A stretch of 64,000 nt of DNA from Paraburkholderia rhizosphaerae (lineage in GTDB: Bacteria; Pseudomonadota; Gammaproteobacteria; Burkholderiales; Burkholderiaceae), in NCBI RefSeq assembly GCF_004366595.1, contig NZ_SORE01000025.1, positions 48,152 to 112,151 on the forward strand. The letters run 5' to 3'. The position numbers were made by a program, and so were the translations under genes. The notes below the pieces were generated by a model. It was not told the DNA's origin. It saw only the letters and a program-made list of their open reading frames with translations, and made no database searches. Of the stretch, positions 9,049 through 17,997 are shown piece after piece. The stretch's first letter is position 1, and each line of letters starts with the position of its first letter.

Positions 9049-9073
9049 GTCTCGTATGAAGGATAGAGGCCCG

Positions 9074-9592
9074 TCACGGCCTTTGTCGGTCATGCCCCGC
9101 GTAACTCGTCGTCTCCTTGTACACAGCGCCGAACGCGTTTTCGACCCACAGCGAGCAATTCGCGCAGGGCGCCGCGATGATGCCCAGCCTGTTGAACGAC
9201 ACGAGCGTGTAATGGCGCGGATTGCGTCCCCGGCCCATCAGTTCGAGCCAGATGTGGGCTTCCGAGCAAACGCTATACGGACGATTTGCCGGGCCGGGCA
9301 CCTGCAATGAGCGCCACGGTGCCTTTGGCTCGAATAGCTGCAAATATTGCGGATAAGGCTTTGTCGGATCGACCGTGCCATCCGGCGGCGCGATGCCGCC
9401 GCTCATCGCGAATACCTTGAGCTTCGCATCGCTGCTGATGGCGAGCGACATCATCCGGTTGTCGGTGTTCTTGTCGCGGGTGCTGATTGCGTATTCGTTG
9501 GCGGCTGCCTTGATCTGATGGATAGTCAGCGAGTTCTTGGTCATGGCGTTGGAATGAAGCCTGGAGGGCGGGCACACATTGCTATTGTTCAT
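9074..9592 (-). CDS. Small putative zinc-dependent deaminase-fold protein
   Basis: 172-residue ORF (156 if started at Met17, 9544) convergent with the patatin gene. The C-terminal half carries Cys109-Ser-Glu111 (VCSEAHIW) and Pro142-Cys143-Ala-Asn-Cys146 (APCANC). The C-x-E plus P-C-x-x-C pairing is the zinc-site signature of the cytidine-deaminase-like superfamily, with Cys replacing the usual His of HxE, as in several bacterial toxin-type deaminase families. The spacing of about 30 residues between the two halves is right. There is no signal peptide, no secretion domain and no obvious immunity gene beside it. A weak 5-bp hairpin (9067-9082) overlaps its stop. The function is inferred from motif only; it could act on a free nucleoside, a nucleic acid or something else. 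Confidence 0.6.
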   Translation of the reverse strand: MNNSNVCPPSRLHSNAMTKNSLTIHQIKAAANEYAISTRDKNTDNRMMSLAISSDAKLKVFAMSGGIAPPDGTVDPTKPYPQYLQLFEPKAPWRSLQVPGPANRPYSVCSEAHIWLELMGRGRNPRHYTLVSFNRLGIIAAPCANCSLWVENAFGAVYKETTSYAGHDRQRP

Positions 9593-9666
9593 TCAACATC
9601 TGACCCAGGTGCATTATTCCAGGCTTCGACGCATATCCCGGGCCGCCACACGATCGTCGCTTCGCT

Positions 9667-9701
9667 AAAAAAAGGGCGTGCCACCCTTCGATGGCACGCC
9701 C
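9667..9701 (-). terminator. Intrinsic terminator of the RND efflux operon
   Basis: A perfect 10-bp stem (GGGCGTGCCA at 9674-9683 with TGGCACGCCC at 9692-9701) and an 8-nt loop. Read on the minus strand it is followed by seven U (AAAAAAA at 9667-9673 on the plus strand). It lies 22 bp beyond the stop of the pump gene, so it very probably ends the efflux operon. Confidence 0.9.
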
Positions 9702-9723
9702 CGCACTTTTGAAGCCTGGCGGC

Positions 9724-12700
9724 TCAGACCGTCTGCGCGGCTCCCGGATCGTTGCGATCTCCGCGTCGATCCCGATGGTGATCCGCGCCGATAAACATGT
9801 ACATCGCCGGCACGACGAACAGCGTAAACAACGTGCCGATCGACAGCCCGGTGAAAATCACCAGACCCATCGCGTTGCGGCCCGCCGCGCCCGCACCCGA
9901 TGCGATCACCAGCGGCAGCACGCCGAACACCATCGCCGCGGTGGTCATCAGAATCGGCCGCAAACGCACCGCCGCCGCTTCTTCAAGCGCCTCGCGCTTC
10001 GATTTTCCGGCGCGCTGCAACTGGTTCGCGAACTGCACGATCAGAATGCCGTGCTTGCTGACGAGCCCCATCAGCGTAACCAGTCCGACCTGCGTATAGA
10101 TGTTGAGCGTCGATAGTCCGATGTTGATAAAGATCAGCGCGCCGAACAGCGCCATCGGCACCGATATCAGAATCACGATCGGATCGCGGAAACTTTCGAA
10201 CTGCGCGGCCAGCGCGAGGAACACGATAATCGTAGCGAACAGCAGCGTGACGGCGAACCCGCCGGACTCCTGCACGAACTGCCGCGAGAGCCCGGAAAAG
10301 TCTGCCGTATAGCCGGACGGCGCCGCTTCGACGGTCGCCTGGCGCAGGAAGTCGAGCACCTGGTTTTGCGACACGCCCGGCACGACGACGCCGGAAATCG
10401 TCGCCGAATTCAGCTGCTGGAAGTGGTTGATCGACTCTGGCACGACCTGCTGCTTCAGATGCGTGACGGTCGACGCCGGAATGACGCTGCCGTCCGGCGT
10501 GCGCAGATAGTAGTCGAGCACCTGCGACGGATTCAGACGGTCGGTTTGCAGCACTTGCGGAATCACCTTGTACGAGCGGCCCGCGATCGAGAAGTAGTTC
10601 ACGTAGTTGCCGCCCAACGCCGCGCCGAGCGCGGCGCCGACGTCCGCTTGCGTCATGCCGAGCGACGCGACCTTGTCGCGGTCGACGAGCAAAACGCTCT
10701 CGGGCTTGTCGAGCTTCAGGTCGCTGTCGACGTAGAAGAACATCCCGCTCTGGTATGCCTTCGCGAGCACCGCCTGCGCGACTTCGTTCAGGTTTTCGAA
10801 CGGCTCGGTGGTCGTGATCACGAACTGCACCGGCAAGCCCTGCGCGCCGGGCAGCGGCGGGAACTGGAACGCGGCCACGCGCGCGCCGGCGATGCTATTC
10901 CACTTCTGCTGCAGTTCCTGCTGAAGCTGCGTCGCGCCTTTCTTGCGCTTATCCCATGTCTTGAACAGCACGCCGCCAATGCCCTGGTTAAGCGTCGGTG
11001 CGCCGGTCAGCTGGAACATCTGCGAGTACTCAGGCATCTGCTTTGAAATATCGAATACCTGGTCCGCGTACATCTGCATCTGCTGAATCGTCGCGTTCGG
11101 CGGTCCCTGGATTTGCGACAGCACGATGCCCTGGTCTTCCTGCGGCGCGAGCTCCGACTGCGACGTCATGAACAGGTACACGGTGCCGCCAAGCAGCAGC
11201 ACACCCATCACGATAAACACCTGCCACGTATCGAGCGTCGCATGCAGCAGGCGCGCATAGCCGCGGTGCACGCGATCGAACTGGCGGTCGACGAAACGCA
11301 CGAAGCGATTCGACTCCTGCTCGGCGGTGAAAAAACGCGAGCACATCATCGGCGAAAGTGTCAGCGCGACGATGCCCGATACGGTCACCGCACCTGCCAG
11401 CGTGAACGCGAATTCGGTGAAGAGCGCGCCGGTCAGGCCGCCCTGAAAGCCGATCGGCACGTACACGGCGATCAGCACCACGGTCATCGCGAGGATCGGC
11501 CCACCGAGTTCGCGCGCGGCGATCAGCGCGGCCTCATACGGCGAGCGGCCTTCTTCCTTCATATGCCGGTCGACATTTTCAACGACGATAATCGCGTCGT
11601 CGACGACAAGGCCGATTGCGAGCACCAGTGCGAGCAGCGTCAGCAGGTTGATCGAGTAGCCGAGCAACTGCATCACGAAGAACGTGCCGATCAGCGACAG
11701 CGGCATTGCGATCAGTGGAACGATCACCGCGCGCAAGCTGCCGATAAACAGGAAAATCACGACCGTGACGATCAGCAGCGCCTCGACGAGCGTCTTGATC
11801 ACTTCCTCGATCGACGTGTTCACGAAGTCGGTCGCATCGTAGACGATATCGCCGGTCATGCCGGTCGGGAACTGTGACTGCAAGCCGGGAAACGCGGTGC
11901 GCACGCGTTTTGCGACATCGAGAATATTCGCGTCCGGCGCGACCTTGATACCGATAAACACCGAGCGCTTGCCGGAAAACGCGACGTTGAAGTCGTAGCT
12001 GTCCGCGCCGAGCACGACATTCGCGACGTCTTCGAGCCGTACGATCGCGGTGCCTTTCTGCTTGACCACAAGCTTTTTGAAGTCATCGACGGAATGCAGG
12101 TCGGTGCCCGCATTCAGGTCGACGGTGACCATCTGCCCCTTGGTCGTGCCGAGCGTGGCCAGATAGTTGTTATTGCCGAGCGCGGCGTACACGTCCTGCG
12201 CAGTGACGTTATGCGCGGCGAGCCGCGCCGAATCGAGCCATGCACGCAGCGCGAATTGCCGGCCGCCGAGAATTTCGGCGGTTTGCACGCCTTCGATCGA
12301 ATCGAGCTTTGGCTTCACGACGCGCAGCAGATAGTCGGTGACGTTATTGCTCGGCAGTACGCTGCTGTAAAAGCCCATGTACATCGCGTCAGTCGTTTCA
12401 CCGGTCTGCACGGTTAGCACCGGCTGCTGCGCCTGCGGCGGCAACTGGTTGCGCACTGACGCGATCTGCGTGTTGATTTCGGTCAACGCGCGGTTCGAGT
12501 CGTAGTTCAGGCGCAGCGTGACGGTGATCGTCGATACACCGGTCGTGCTGGTCGACGACATATAGTCGATGCCTTGCGCCTGCGCGATCGCCGATTCGAG
12601 CGGCTGCGTAATAAAGCCGGCAATGGTGTCGGCGCTCGCACCGTAGTACGCGGTCATCACGGTGACCACCGCGTTTTCGGTCTTCGGATATTCACGGACC

Positions 12701-12798
12701 TTCAGCGCGATCAGCGCACGCGCGCCAAGCACGAGAATCAGCAGACTGACGACGGCCGCGAGTACTGGCCGCTTGATAAAGATGTCGGTAAAGTTCAT
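9724..12798 (-). CDS. RND multidrug efflux transporter, inner-membrane pump (HAE1 family)
   Basis: 1,024-residue proton-driven efflux pump, full family length. It begins MNFTDIFIKRPVLAAVVSLL, as HAE1 pumps do. The proton-relay aspartates are in TM4 (LALVLAIGLVVDDAIIVVENV), and two homologous halves each contain a large periplasmic loop (QPLESAIAQAQGIDYMSS; GPPNATIQQMQMY). The C-terminal half has FESFRDPIVILISVPMALFGAL and GLVSKHGILIVQFANQ. It resembles the MdtB/MdtC-MexF-like branch. It is last in an operon with an outer-membrane channel and a periplasmic adaptor; the start is 13 bp after the adaptor stop. No regulator gene is adjacent. Substrates cannot be predicted reliably. Confidence 0.95.
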   Translation of the reverse strand: MNFTDIFIKRPVLAAVVSLLILVLGARALIALKVREYPKTENAVVTVMTAYYGASADTIAGFITQPLESAIAQAQGIDYMSSTSTTGVSTITVTLRLNYDSNRALTEINTQIASVRNQLPPQAQQPVLTVQTGETTDAMYMGFYSSVLPSNNVTDYLLRVVKPKLDSIEGVQTAEILGGRQFALRAWLDSARLAAHNVTAQDVYAALGNNNYLATLGTTKGQMVTVDLNAGTDLHSVDDFKKLVVKQKGTAIVRLEDVANVVLGADSYDFNVAFSGKRSVFIGIKVAPDANILDVAKRVRTAFPGLQSQFPTGMTGDIVYDATDFVNTSIEEVIKTLVEALLIVTVVIFLFIGSLRAVIVPLIAMPLSLIGTFFVMQLLGYSINLLTLLALVLAIGLVVDDAIIVVENVDRHMKEEGRSPYEAALIAARELGGPILAMTVVLIAVYVPIGFQGGLTGALFTEFAFTLAGAVTVSGIVALTLSPMMCSRFFTAEQESNRFVRFVDRQFDRVHRGYARLLHATLDTWQVFIVMGVLLLGGTVYLFMTSQSELAPQEDQGIVLSQIQGPPNATIQQMQMYADQVFDISKQMPEYSQMFQLTGAPTLNQGIGGVLFKTWDKRKKGATQLQQELQQKWNSIAGARVAAFQFPPLPGAQGLPVQFVITTTEPFENLNEVAQAVLAKAYQSGMFFYVDSDLKLDKPESVLLVDRDKVASLGMTQADVGAALGAALGGNYVNYFSIAGRSYKVIPQVLQTDRLNPSQVLDYYLRTPDGSVIPASTVTHLKQQVVPESINHFQQLNSATISGVVVPGVSQNQVLDFLRQATVEAAPSGYTADFSGLSRQFVQESGGFAVTLLFATIIVFLALAAQFESFRDPIVILISVPMALFGALIFINIGLSTLNIYTQVGLVTLMGLVSKHGILIVQFANQLQRAGKSKREALEEAAAVRLRPILMTTAAMVFGVLPLVIASGAGAAGRNAMGLVIFTGLSIGTLFTLFVVPAMYMFIGADHHRDRRGDRNDPGAAQTV

Positions 12799-12811
12799 AG
12801 TGCGCGGCCCC

Positions 12812-14017
12812 TTATTGTTCCTGAGGCTGCGGGTTCGGACTGTCGGCCGGCTGCACGCGATTGTCGATCACCAGCGGCGTGCCGTTCTTCAGCTTCAGTT
12901 GTCCGCTCGTCACGACCTGCACACCTGGCTCGATGCCCTTCAGAATCGCGACCTGATCGCCGCGCGTCGGCCCCGGCGTGACGAAGACCTGCTGCGCGGT
13001 CGGCATCGTCTTGCCTTGCGCATCCGGCTTGTCGCCCGGCTTCACGATAAACACGGTCGCGCCGTACGGGTTATAGGTAATCGCGGTTTGCGGCAGGGTC
13101 AGGTGGCGTTCTTCGCCGCCCGCGTCGATCTTCACGTTCGCGTACATGCCGGGCAGCAGCTTGCGTTCGCGGTTATCGACGGTCGCTTCGATCTGCACAT
13201 TGCGCGTCGTGTTGTCGACCCGCGGGTTGATCGAGCGGATCTTGCCGCTGAACGTGCGGCCGCCGAACGCGTTGGTGTCGAGCGCGATCTGCTGGCCAAC
13301 CGCGAGCTGGCCCAGTTGCTGTTGCGGCAGATAGAAGTCCGCATAGATCGGATCGATCGCTTGCAGCGTGACGATCGCGTCGCCTGGATTCAGATACTGG
13401 CCGGGGTTCACGGTCGTGATGCCGACCCGGCCGGCAAACGGCGCGCGGATCGTCTTTTTCTCGACCAGCGCCGCCTGTTGCGCGACCTGTGCGGTCTTGC
13501 TTTTCAGATCGGCGGCATCCGCGTCGAGCTGCGCTTTCGCAATCGCCTGAATATCGAACTGCGCCTGGTCGCGCTTGTAGACCGTTTGCGCGAGATCTGC
13601 CGCGGCCTGCAGCGAATGCAGCAGCGCGACATCGGAATCGTCGTTCAGGCGCACCAGCACCTGGCCGGCTTTCACATCCTGCCCCGATGCAAAGGCGATT
13701 TCGCGCACGAGGCCGGGCACTTCGGTTGTCACGTCGACGCCGCGCACCGCGCGCAGGCTGCCGACCGCCGCAAGCTGCGGCTGCCACGTCTGGAAGTTCG
13801 CGACGGTCGCGGTCACGGTCGCGGGCGGCAGCGCGTTGCTCGCCATCATCTTCGCGATCATGTGCGACTTGAACAGATTGAAGCCGACAATCGCGCCGAG
13901 CAGCAACCCGACACAGATCAGCATGATGATCATGCGTTTTGTGATGCGGCGCCGGTGGCGCGCCGGCGAGATGGCGGCGTCGGCTGACTGGTTCGCGATC
14001 GGTCCTTTTGTACTCAT
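12812..14017 (-). CDS. RND efflux periplasmic adaptor (membrane fusion protein)
   Basis: 401-residue HlyD/AcrA-family adaptor. After a basic cytoplasmic tail comes one membrane anchor (MIIMLICVGLLLGAIVGFNLF). Then follow the first half of the lipoyl domain (VAAVGSLRAVRGVDVTTEVPGLV), an alpha-hairpin rich in Ala, Gln and Lys (LQAAADLAQTVYKRDQAQ), the second lipoyl half (IRAPFAGRVGITTVNPGQYLN) and the beta-barrel (IDPIYADFYLPQQQLGQL). It links the inner-membrane pump (13 bp downstream) to the outer-membrane channel (162 bp upstream). It lacks a lipobox, so the anchor is an uncleaved N-terminal helix. Confidence 0.95.
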   Translation of the reverse strand: MSTKGPIANQSADAAISPARHRRRITKRMIIMLICVGLLLGAIVGFNLFKSHMIAKMMASNALPPATVTATVANFQTWQPQLAAVGSLRAVRGVDVTTEVPGLVREIAFASGQDVKAGQVLVRLNDDSDVALLHSLQAAADLAQTVYKRDQAQFDIQAIAKAQLDADAADLKSKTAQVAQQAALVEKKTIRAPFAGRVGITTVNPGQYLNPGDAIVTLQAIDPIYADFYLPQQQLGQLAVGQQIALDTNAFGGRTFSGKIRSINPRVDNTTRNVQIEATVDNRERKLLPGMYANVKIDAGGEERHLTLPQTAITYNPYGATVFIVKPGDKPDAQGKTMPTAQQVFVTPGPTRGDQVAILKGIEPGVQVVTSGQLKLKNGTPLVIDNRVQPADSPNPQPQEQ

Positions 14018-14179
14018 CGTTATGTCCTTGCACGTCTCATCGTGAAGCGCCGTCCGCTGTTATCGCGCGGTGGCGCTTCGTGGTCGGCTTCATGGTCGTT
14101 CAGTGAATCCGCGGTCGCCGTTCGCGGCAACTGTTCGGGGTCACTGCGGCGGTAAAGGCTCGGAACGCGCGCGTCATCC

Positions 14180-15709
14180 TCATTGCACCGCGGCGGTTTC
14201 CGGCACCGGGTCGTGCCACCAGCCGCCGCCGAGCGCCTGGAACAGCGCCGCGGTATCCGCATAGCGCGCGGCCTGCGCCTGCGCGAGATCGACGACGGTT
14301 TGCTGGTACTGGCGCTGCGTGACGAGCAGCGACAGATAGCTGATGCCGCCGAGCTTGAACTGGCCGCGCGCCATATCGAGTGCGTCGCTGGCCGATTGCC
14401 ATGCTTCGGTTTGCGCGCTCAGGCCGCTCGCGTCGTGATCGAGCGCGCGCAGCGAATCGGCGACGTTCTGGAATGCGAGCAGCACGGTTTGCCTGTATTG
14501 CGCGTCCGCCTCTTCGTACGCGGCCACGGCCGCGCGCTTTTGCGACAGCAACTGGCCGCCGCGGAAAAGCGGCTGCAGCAGGCCCGCGCCGATGCTCCAC
14601 ACCGTGCTTTCCGCACGGAACAGTTCCGCGGGCGTCAGCGACTGCGTGCCGTAACTTGCCGACAGCGTGATCTGCGGATACATATTCGCGGTCGCGACAC
14701 CGACTTGCGCACTGGCCTGATGCAGCGTCGCATCGGCCGCGAGAATGTCGGGCCGCTGCCTGACCAGCGCGGACGGCACGCTAACCGGCAGCGTCTGCGG
14801 CAGCGAGAACATCTCGAGCCGGAACTCCGGCAGGCTCGGGTCGCTCGGCGGGCTGCCCGACAGCACCGCCAGCTGATGGCGCGTCTGGTCCAGCTGTTGC
14901 CGCAGCGGCGGCAGCGTCGCGCGCGTTTGCGCGAGCAGCGTCTGCTGCGTCAGCACATCGGTGCGACCGATACCGCCGAGTTCGAACTGCTTTTTCAGCG
15001 TGGTCAGCTGCGCGTCTTCCTCTTTCGCGATTTCTTCAGTCGCTTCGATCTGCGCGCGCAGCGACGCTTCCTTTACCGCTGCGGTGACGATATTCGCGGT
15101 GAGCGCGAGCCACGCGCCCTGCAACTGATAGCGCTGATAGTCGACCTGCGAGCGCGCCGCCTCCACACCGCGGCGCGCGCCACCCCACAGGTCGAGCGCA
15201 TAGGACACGTTGACCGATGCGTTATACAGATTCAGATCTTCGGTGAACTGCGGCTGGCCGAATGTGATGCCGTTGAATTTCTCGCGTGTCGCGTTGATCT
15301 GCCCATCGACGCGCGGCAGCAGCGTGCCGCCGAACTGCGCGCTCAGGTTCTCGCGCGACTGACGCAGCGCCGCGCGCGCCGATGCGATATTCGGGCTATT
15401 GGCGAGCGACTTGCGAATCAGTGCGTCGAGCGGTTCGCAATGAAACAGCGTCCACCAGGCCGCCGGAATCTCGTCGCCGCTTGCAAAGCGCTGCGGCACG
15501 CCGGATGCGCCGGGAGCCGACGCGGTCTGATCCGGCAGCGGGGCCGTCGTGTAGCTGTCGGTCGGCGGCGGTGCGGGAGTCCGGTAATCGGGCCCGACCA
15601 TGCAGCCCGCCAGCAGCAGTGCGGGCAAAACGATCGACGCAGCGCTGCAAAGCGCCGTGCATGAACGACCTGATGGTAGGGAGTGCGGGTTATTGTCCTT
15701 TGTCATCAA
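14180..15709 (-). CDS. Outer-membrane efflux channel lipoprotein (NodT/OprM family)
   Basis: 509-residue TolC-like channel. The signal sequence ends ALLLAGCMVGPDYRTP, a lipobox followed by the GPDY motif characteristic of NodT/OprM lipoproteins. Two homologous coiled-coil halves follow (IASARAALRQSRENLSAQFGG; ILAADATLHQASAQVGVATANMYPQITL), with LNLYNASVNVSYALDLWGGARR typical of the first half. It is the first gene of the efflux operon; the adaptor follows after 162 bp. Channel-first order is less usual than adaptor-pump-channel. The promoter must lie in 15710-16037. Confidence 0.95.
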   Translation of the reverse strand: MMTKDNNPHSLPSGRSCTALCSAASIVLPALLLAGCMVGPDYRTPAPPPTDSYTTAPLPDQTASAPGASGVPQRFASGDEIPAAWWTLFHCEPLDALIRKSLANSPNIASARAALRQSRENLSAQFGGTLLPRVDGQINATREKFNGITFGQPQFTEDLNLYNASVNVSYALDLWGGARRGVEAARSQVDYQRYQLQGAWLALTANIVTAAVKEASLRAQIEATEEIAKEEDAQLTTLKKQFELGGIGRTDVLTQQTLLAQTRATLPPLRQQLDQTRHQLAVLSGSPPSDPSLPEFRLEMFSLPQTLPVSVPSALVRQRPDILAADATLHQASAQVGVATANMYPQITLSASYGTQSLTPAELFRAESTVWSIGAGLLQPLFRGGQLLSQKRAAVAAYEEADAQYRQTVLLAFQNVADSLRALDHDASGLSAQTEAWQSASDALDMARGQFKLGGISYLSLLVTQRQYQQTVVDLAQAQAARYADTAALFQALGGGWWHDPVPETAAVQ

Positions 15710-16037
15710 TCCACCCTGTTTCGCGCGCGCCTTGTGCGGTTAGGCGCACGGATGCCGATATTCAATGCAACTAAGCTGGTCTTTTCGGGATGCAAAACGC
15801 CCGGCGGCATGCCGAATTGGCGCATAGCCTAGCATGGCTCGATCGCATATCGGTGATCGGCATAAATCGCGCAGGGCTTTGAGCGCGATCGTCCGCACGG
15901 GTGGACCAGCGCCACGCGGCGCCCGCCGTATGGCAAGCGAACCGCACTGGGCCGCGTGCGCCGTAACGGGATACCACCAGGCCGACGCGCAATGCGCGTC
16001 GCCTATGATGATTCAACCGTCAAACCTGGAACGGGCC
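15710..16037. other. Divergent intergenic region, no confident gene
   Basis: 328 bp between the efflux operon (minus strand) and the DUF3313-like gene (plus strand). It must hold both promoters, but no convincing -35/-10 pair or operator was recognised. A plus-strand frame is open from 15834 into the DUF3313-like gene, but its N-terminal 68 codons look non-coding (Arg-rich, before a clear signal peptide). Confidence 0.5.
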
Positions 16038-16769
16038 ATGAAAATTTCCATCGATCCGCGGTTTAACGCGTCGTTCTTGTCAGCGATGCAAACGACGCGC
16101 GCGCAGCTGAAAATGCGTGCGGCATGGCTTCTTGCGTGCGCCGCATTGACGCTTGCGCTGATTGCACAGCCCGGGGTTGCACGCGCCGGGTATCTGATTC
16201 CGGATAGCGTGCAACTCACGCCGGTCGCGCAATTCCCTGGTACGACGGGCTATATGGCGCCAGACTATGCGGCGCAGCGCGCGCGGTTGCACAGCGTGTA
16301 TCTCGCGCCGATCGAAGTTTTTCTGTCACCGGATTCGCCGTACAAAGGCATCGATCCCGACCAAATGGCGCAAGTCACGCGTACGTTCGCGCAGATCCTG
16401 ACGCAGGAGGTAATGAAGGACATGACGGTCGTCGATTCGCCACGCCCCGATTCGCTGATCCTGCAAATCGCGTTGACCGACGTGCGGCTCGAAAAAGAGG
16501 GCTTTCGTCTGCGCAACCTGACGCCGGTCGGCGTCGCGATCAACGGCGTGAAGCGCGTCGCGGGCGTCAGCAAGATCTCGTTCAAGACAATGACCGTGCA
16601 GGCGATCGGCGCGTCGGGCGACAACGAAACGCTGCTGTTCGCAATCAACAATCCGCCGCGGCCGGATGACGTACCGGAGTCCGTTCGGCTCGACGAAATA
16701 CCGCGCGCGCTGGCGGCGAAAGCGCAGAACCTGAAGGCGGCGTTCGAAGCGATCCGTGACGCGCACTAG
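16038..16769 (+). CDS. DUF3313-like secreted or envelope protein
   Basis: 243 residues from ATG 16038. A hydrophobic signal segment (MRAAWLLACAALTLALIAQPGVARAG) precedes the mature part. The body resembles DUF3313 proteins: LHSVYLAPIEVFL near the start, QVTRTFAQILTQEVMKDMTVVDSPRPDSLILQIALTDVRLE in the middle, and a final helical stretch (IPRALAAKAQNLKAAFEAI). There is no lipobox, although many family members are lipoproteins. A second candidate start, ATG 16113, lies directly at the signal peptide. The function of the family is unknown. It is followed after 145 bp by an EF-hand-like protein and a two-component system. Confidence 0.65.
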   Translation: MKISIDPRFNASFLSAMQTTRAQLKMRAAWLLACAALTLALIAQPGVARAGYLIPDSVQLTPVAQFPGTTGYMAPDYAAQRARLHSVYLAPIEVFLSPDSPYKGIDPDQMAQVTRTFAQILTQEVMKDMTVVDSPRPDSLILQIALTDVRLEKEGFRLRNLTPVGVAINGVKRVAGVSKISFKTMTVQAIGASGDNETLLFAINNPPRPDDVPESVRLDEIPRALAAKAQNLKAAFEAIRDAH

Positions 16770-16914
16770 CGTGCGCGAGAGCCGTGCCGGTGACATAAAG
16801 TGACATAGTTTCCGCATTGCCTTCGCAGCGGCGAACGACAAGAATTCGCCCTGTCACCACGCGATTCGCAGCACGACGCAAGCGACGCAGGTGCCCGACT
16901 CATCGGAGGAAGGA

Positions 16915-17238
16915 ATGAAGAAGTGGATTACCATGCTGGCCTTGTGTATCGCATCGACGGGTGCATTCGCGCAGAGCGCGCCAGCGCAAGAAGTGCCCGC
17001 GCAAAACATGCAGTCGATGCAGGCAATGGGTGGCGCACGCATGCAGCAAGCAATGCAGCAACTGCAGGAACGCTTTGGCGCTGCGAACACCACGCACGAC
17101 GGCAAGTTGACCAGGGAGCAGGCGGCGGCTGGCATGCCGCGCGTCGCACAGCATTTCGATGAAATCGACACGCAGAAGGTAGGTTACGTGACGTTGCCGC
17201 AACTCGAGCAGTTCATGATGTCAAAGCGACGACAGTAA
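16915..17238 (+). CDS. Small secreted EF-hand-like protein
   Basis: 107 residues, strong GGAGG Shine-Dalgarno before ATG 16915. The signal peptide MKKWITMLALCIASTGAFA ends at AQS. A Gln/Met-rich linker precedes NTTHDGKLTREQAAAG and, about 20 residues on, FDEIDTQKVGYVTLPQLEQF, which match the two loops of an EF-hand pair. Several calcium-coordinating positions are not acidic (Asn/Thr instead of Asp in the first loop), so metal binding is doubtful. It lies 45 bp upstream of an OmpR-type regulator in the same direction, so it may be co-transcribed and be a periplasmic accessory to the two-component system. Confidence 0.75.
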   Translation: MKKWITMLALCIASTGAFAQSAPAQEVPAQNMQSMQAMGGARMQQAMQQLQERFGAANTTHDGKLTREQAAAGMPRVAQHFDEIDTQKVGYVTLPQLEQFMMSKRRQ

Positions 17239-17283
17239 ATGCCTGCTGTAGCGTCGCTTCGCGTTTCCTATCCGGAGACTGGC

Positions 17284-17997
17284 ATGGACCGATCCGCCCG
17301 CATCATCGTGCTCGACGACGAAGCCGAACTGCGCAATATGCTGCAGCGTTTTCTGACGTCGCAGGGTTTTTCGGTGCGGGTCGTCGAGAACAGCACGCGC
17401 CTGAAGCGCTATCTGGAGCGCGAGCCGTATGACGTGCTGGTGCTCGACCTGATGATCGGCGACGAGAACGGTCTCGAGATCTGCAAGCAGTTGCGCGCCG
17501 AAGGCGAAACGCTGCCCATTCTGATGCTGACCGCGAAGGGCGATCCACTCGATCGCGTCGCGGGCCTCGAGACCGGCGCCGACGACTATCTGGCGAAGCC
17601 ATTCCTGCCGCAGGAACTGACCGCGCGAATCAACGCATTGCTACGCCGGCAGAAGATCGCGGCCGGCGAGCCGACCGTGACGACGCAATCGGTGCGCTTC
17701 GGCGACTTCCGGCTCGACGTCGGCAAGAGCCTGCTGTTTCGTGGCGACGAAGCGGTTGAATTGCATTCGGCGCAAATGCTGCTGCTGACCGCGCTCGGTT
17801 CATCGCCGAACCGCGCCGTGAGCCGCGACAATCTGATCGCTCGCGCACGCGGCCGCGAGCACGACGCGCTCGATCGCAGCATCGATGTGCAGGTGCTGCG
17901 GCTGCGGCAGGCGATCGAAAGCGATCCGTCGAAGCCGCGTTTTATCAAAACCGTGTGGGGCGTCGGCTATATGCTGATTGCCGACGTCGAATCATGA
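17284..17997 (+). CDS. OmpR-family response regulator
   Basis: 237 residues from ATG 17284, which follows GGAG at 17274-17277. The receiver domain has the acidic pocket DD11-12, phospho-acceptor Asp55 in VLVLDLMIGDENG, and the conserved lysine in YLAKPFLPQEL. The C-terminal winged helix ends HDALDRSIDVQVLRLRQAIE, then RFIKTVWGVGYML, a hallmark of OmpR/PhoB DNA-binding domains. The stop overlaps the histidine kinase start (ATGA), so the two are translated together. It most resembles the OmpR/EnvZ branch, but the regulon is not evident. Confidence 0.92.
   Translation: MDRSARIIVLDDEAELRNMLQRFLTSQGFSVRVVENSTRLKRYLEREPYDVLVLDLMIGDENGLEICKQLRAEGETLPILMLTAKGDPLDRVAGLETGADDYLAKPFLPQELTARINALLRRQKIAAGEPTVTTQSVRFGDFRLDVGKSLLFRGDEAVELHSAQMLLLTALGSSPNRAVSRDNLIARARGREHDALDRSIDVQVLRLRQAIESDPSKPRFIKTVWGVGYMLIADVES

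Noticed and set aside
15834..16037. 68-codon extension of the DUF3313-like gene
   Set aside because: It would bury the signal peptide deep inside the protein, and its composition is not protein-like.
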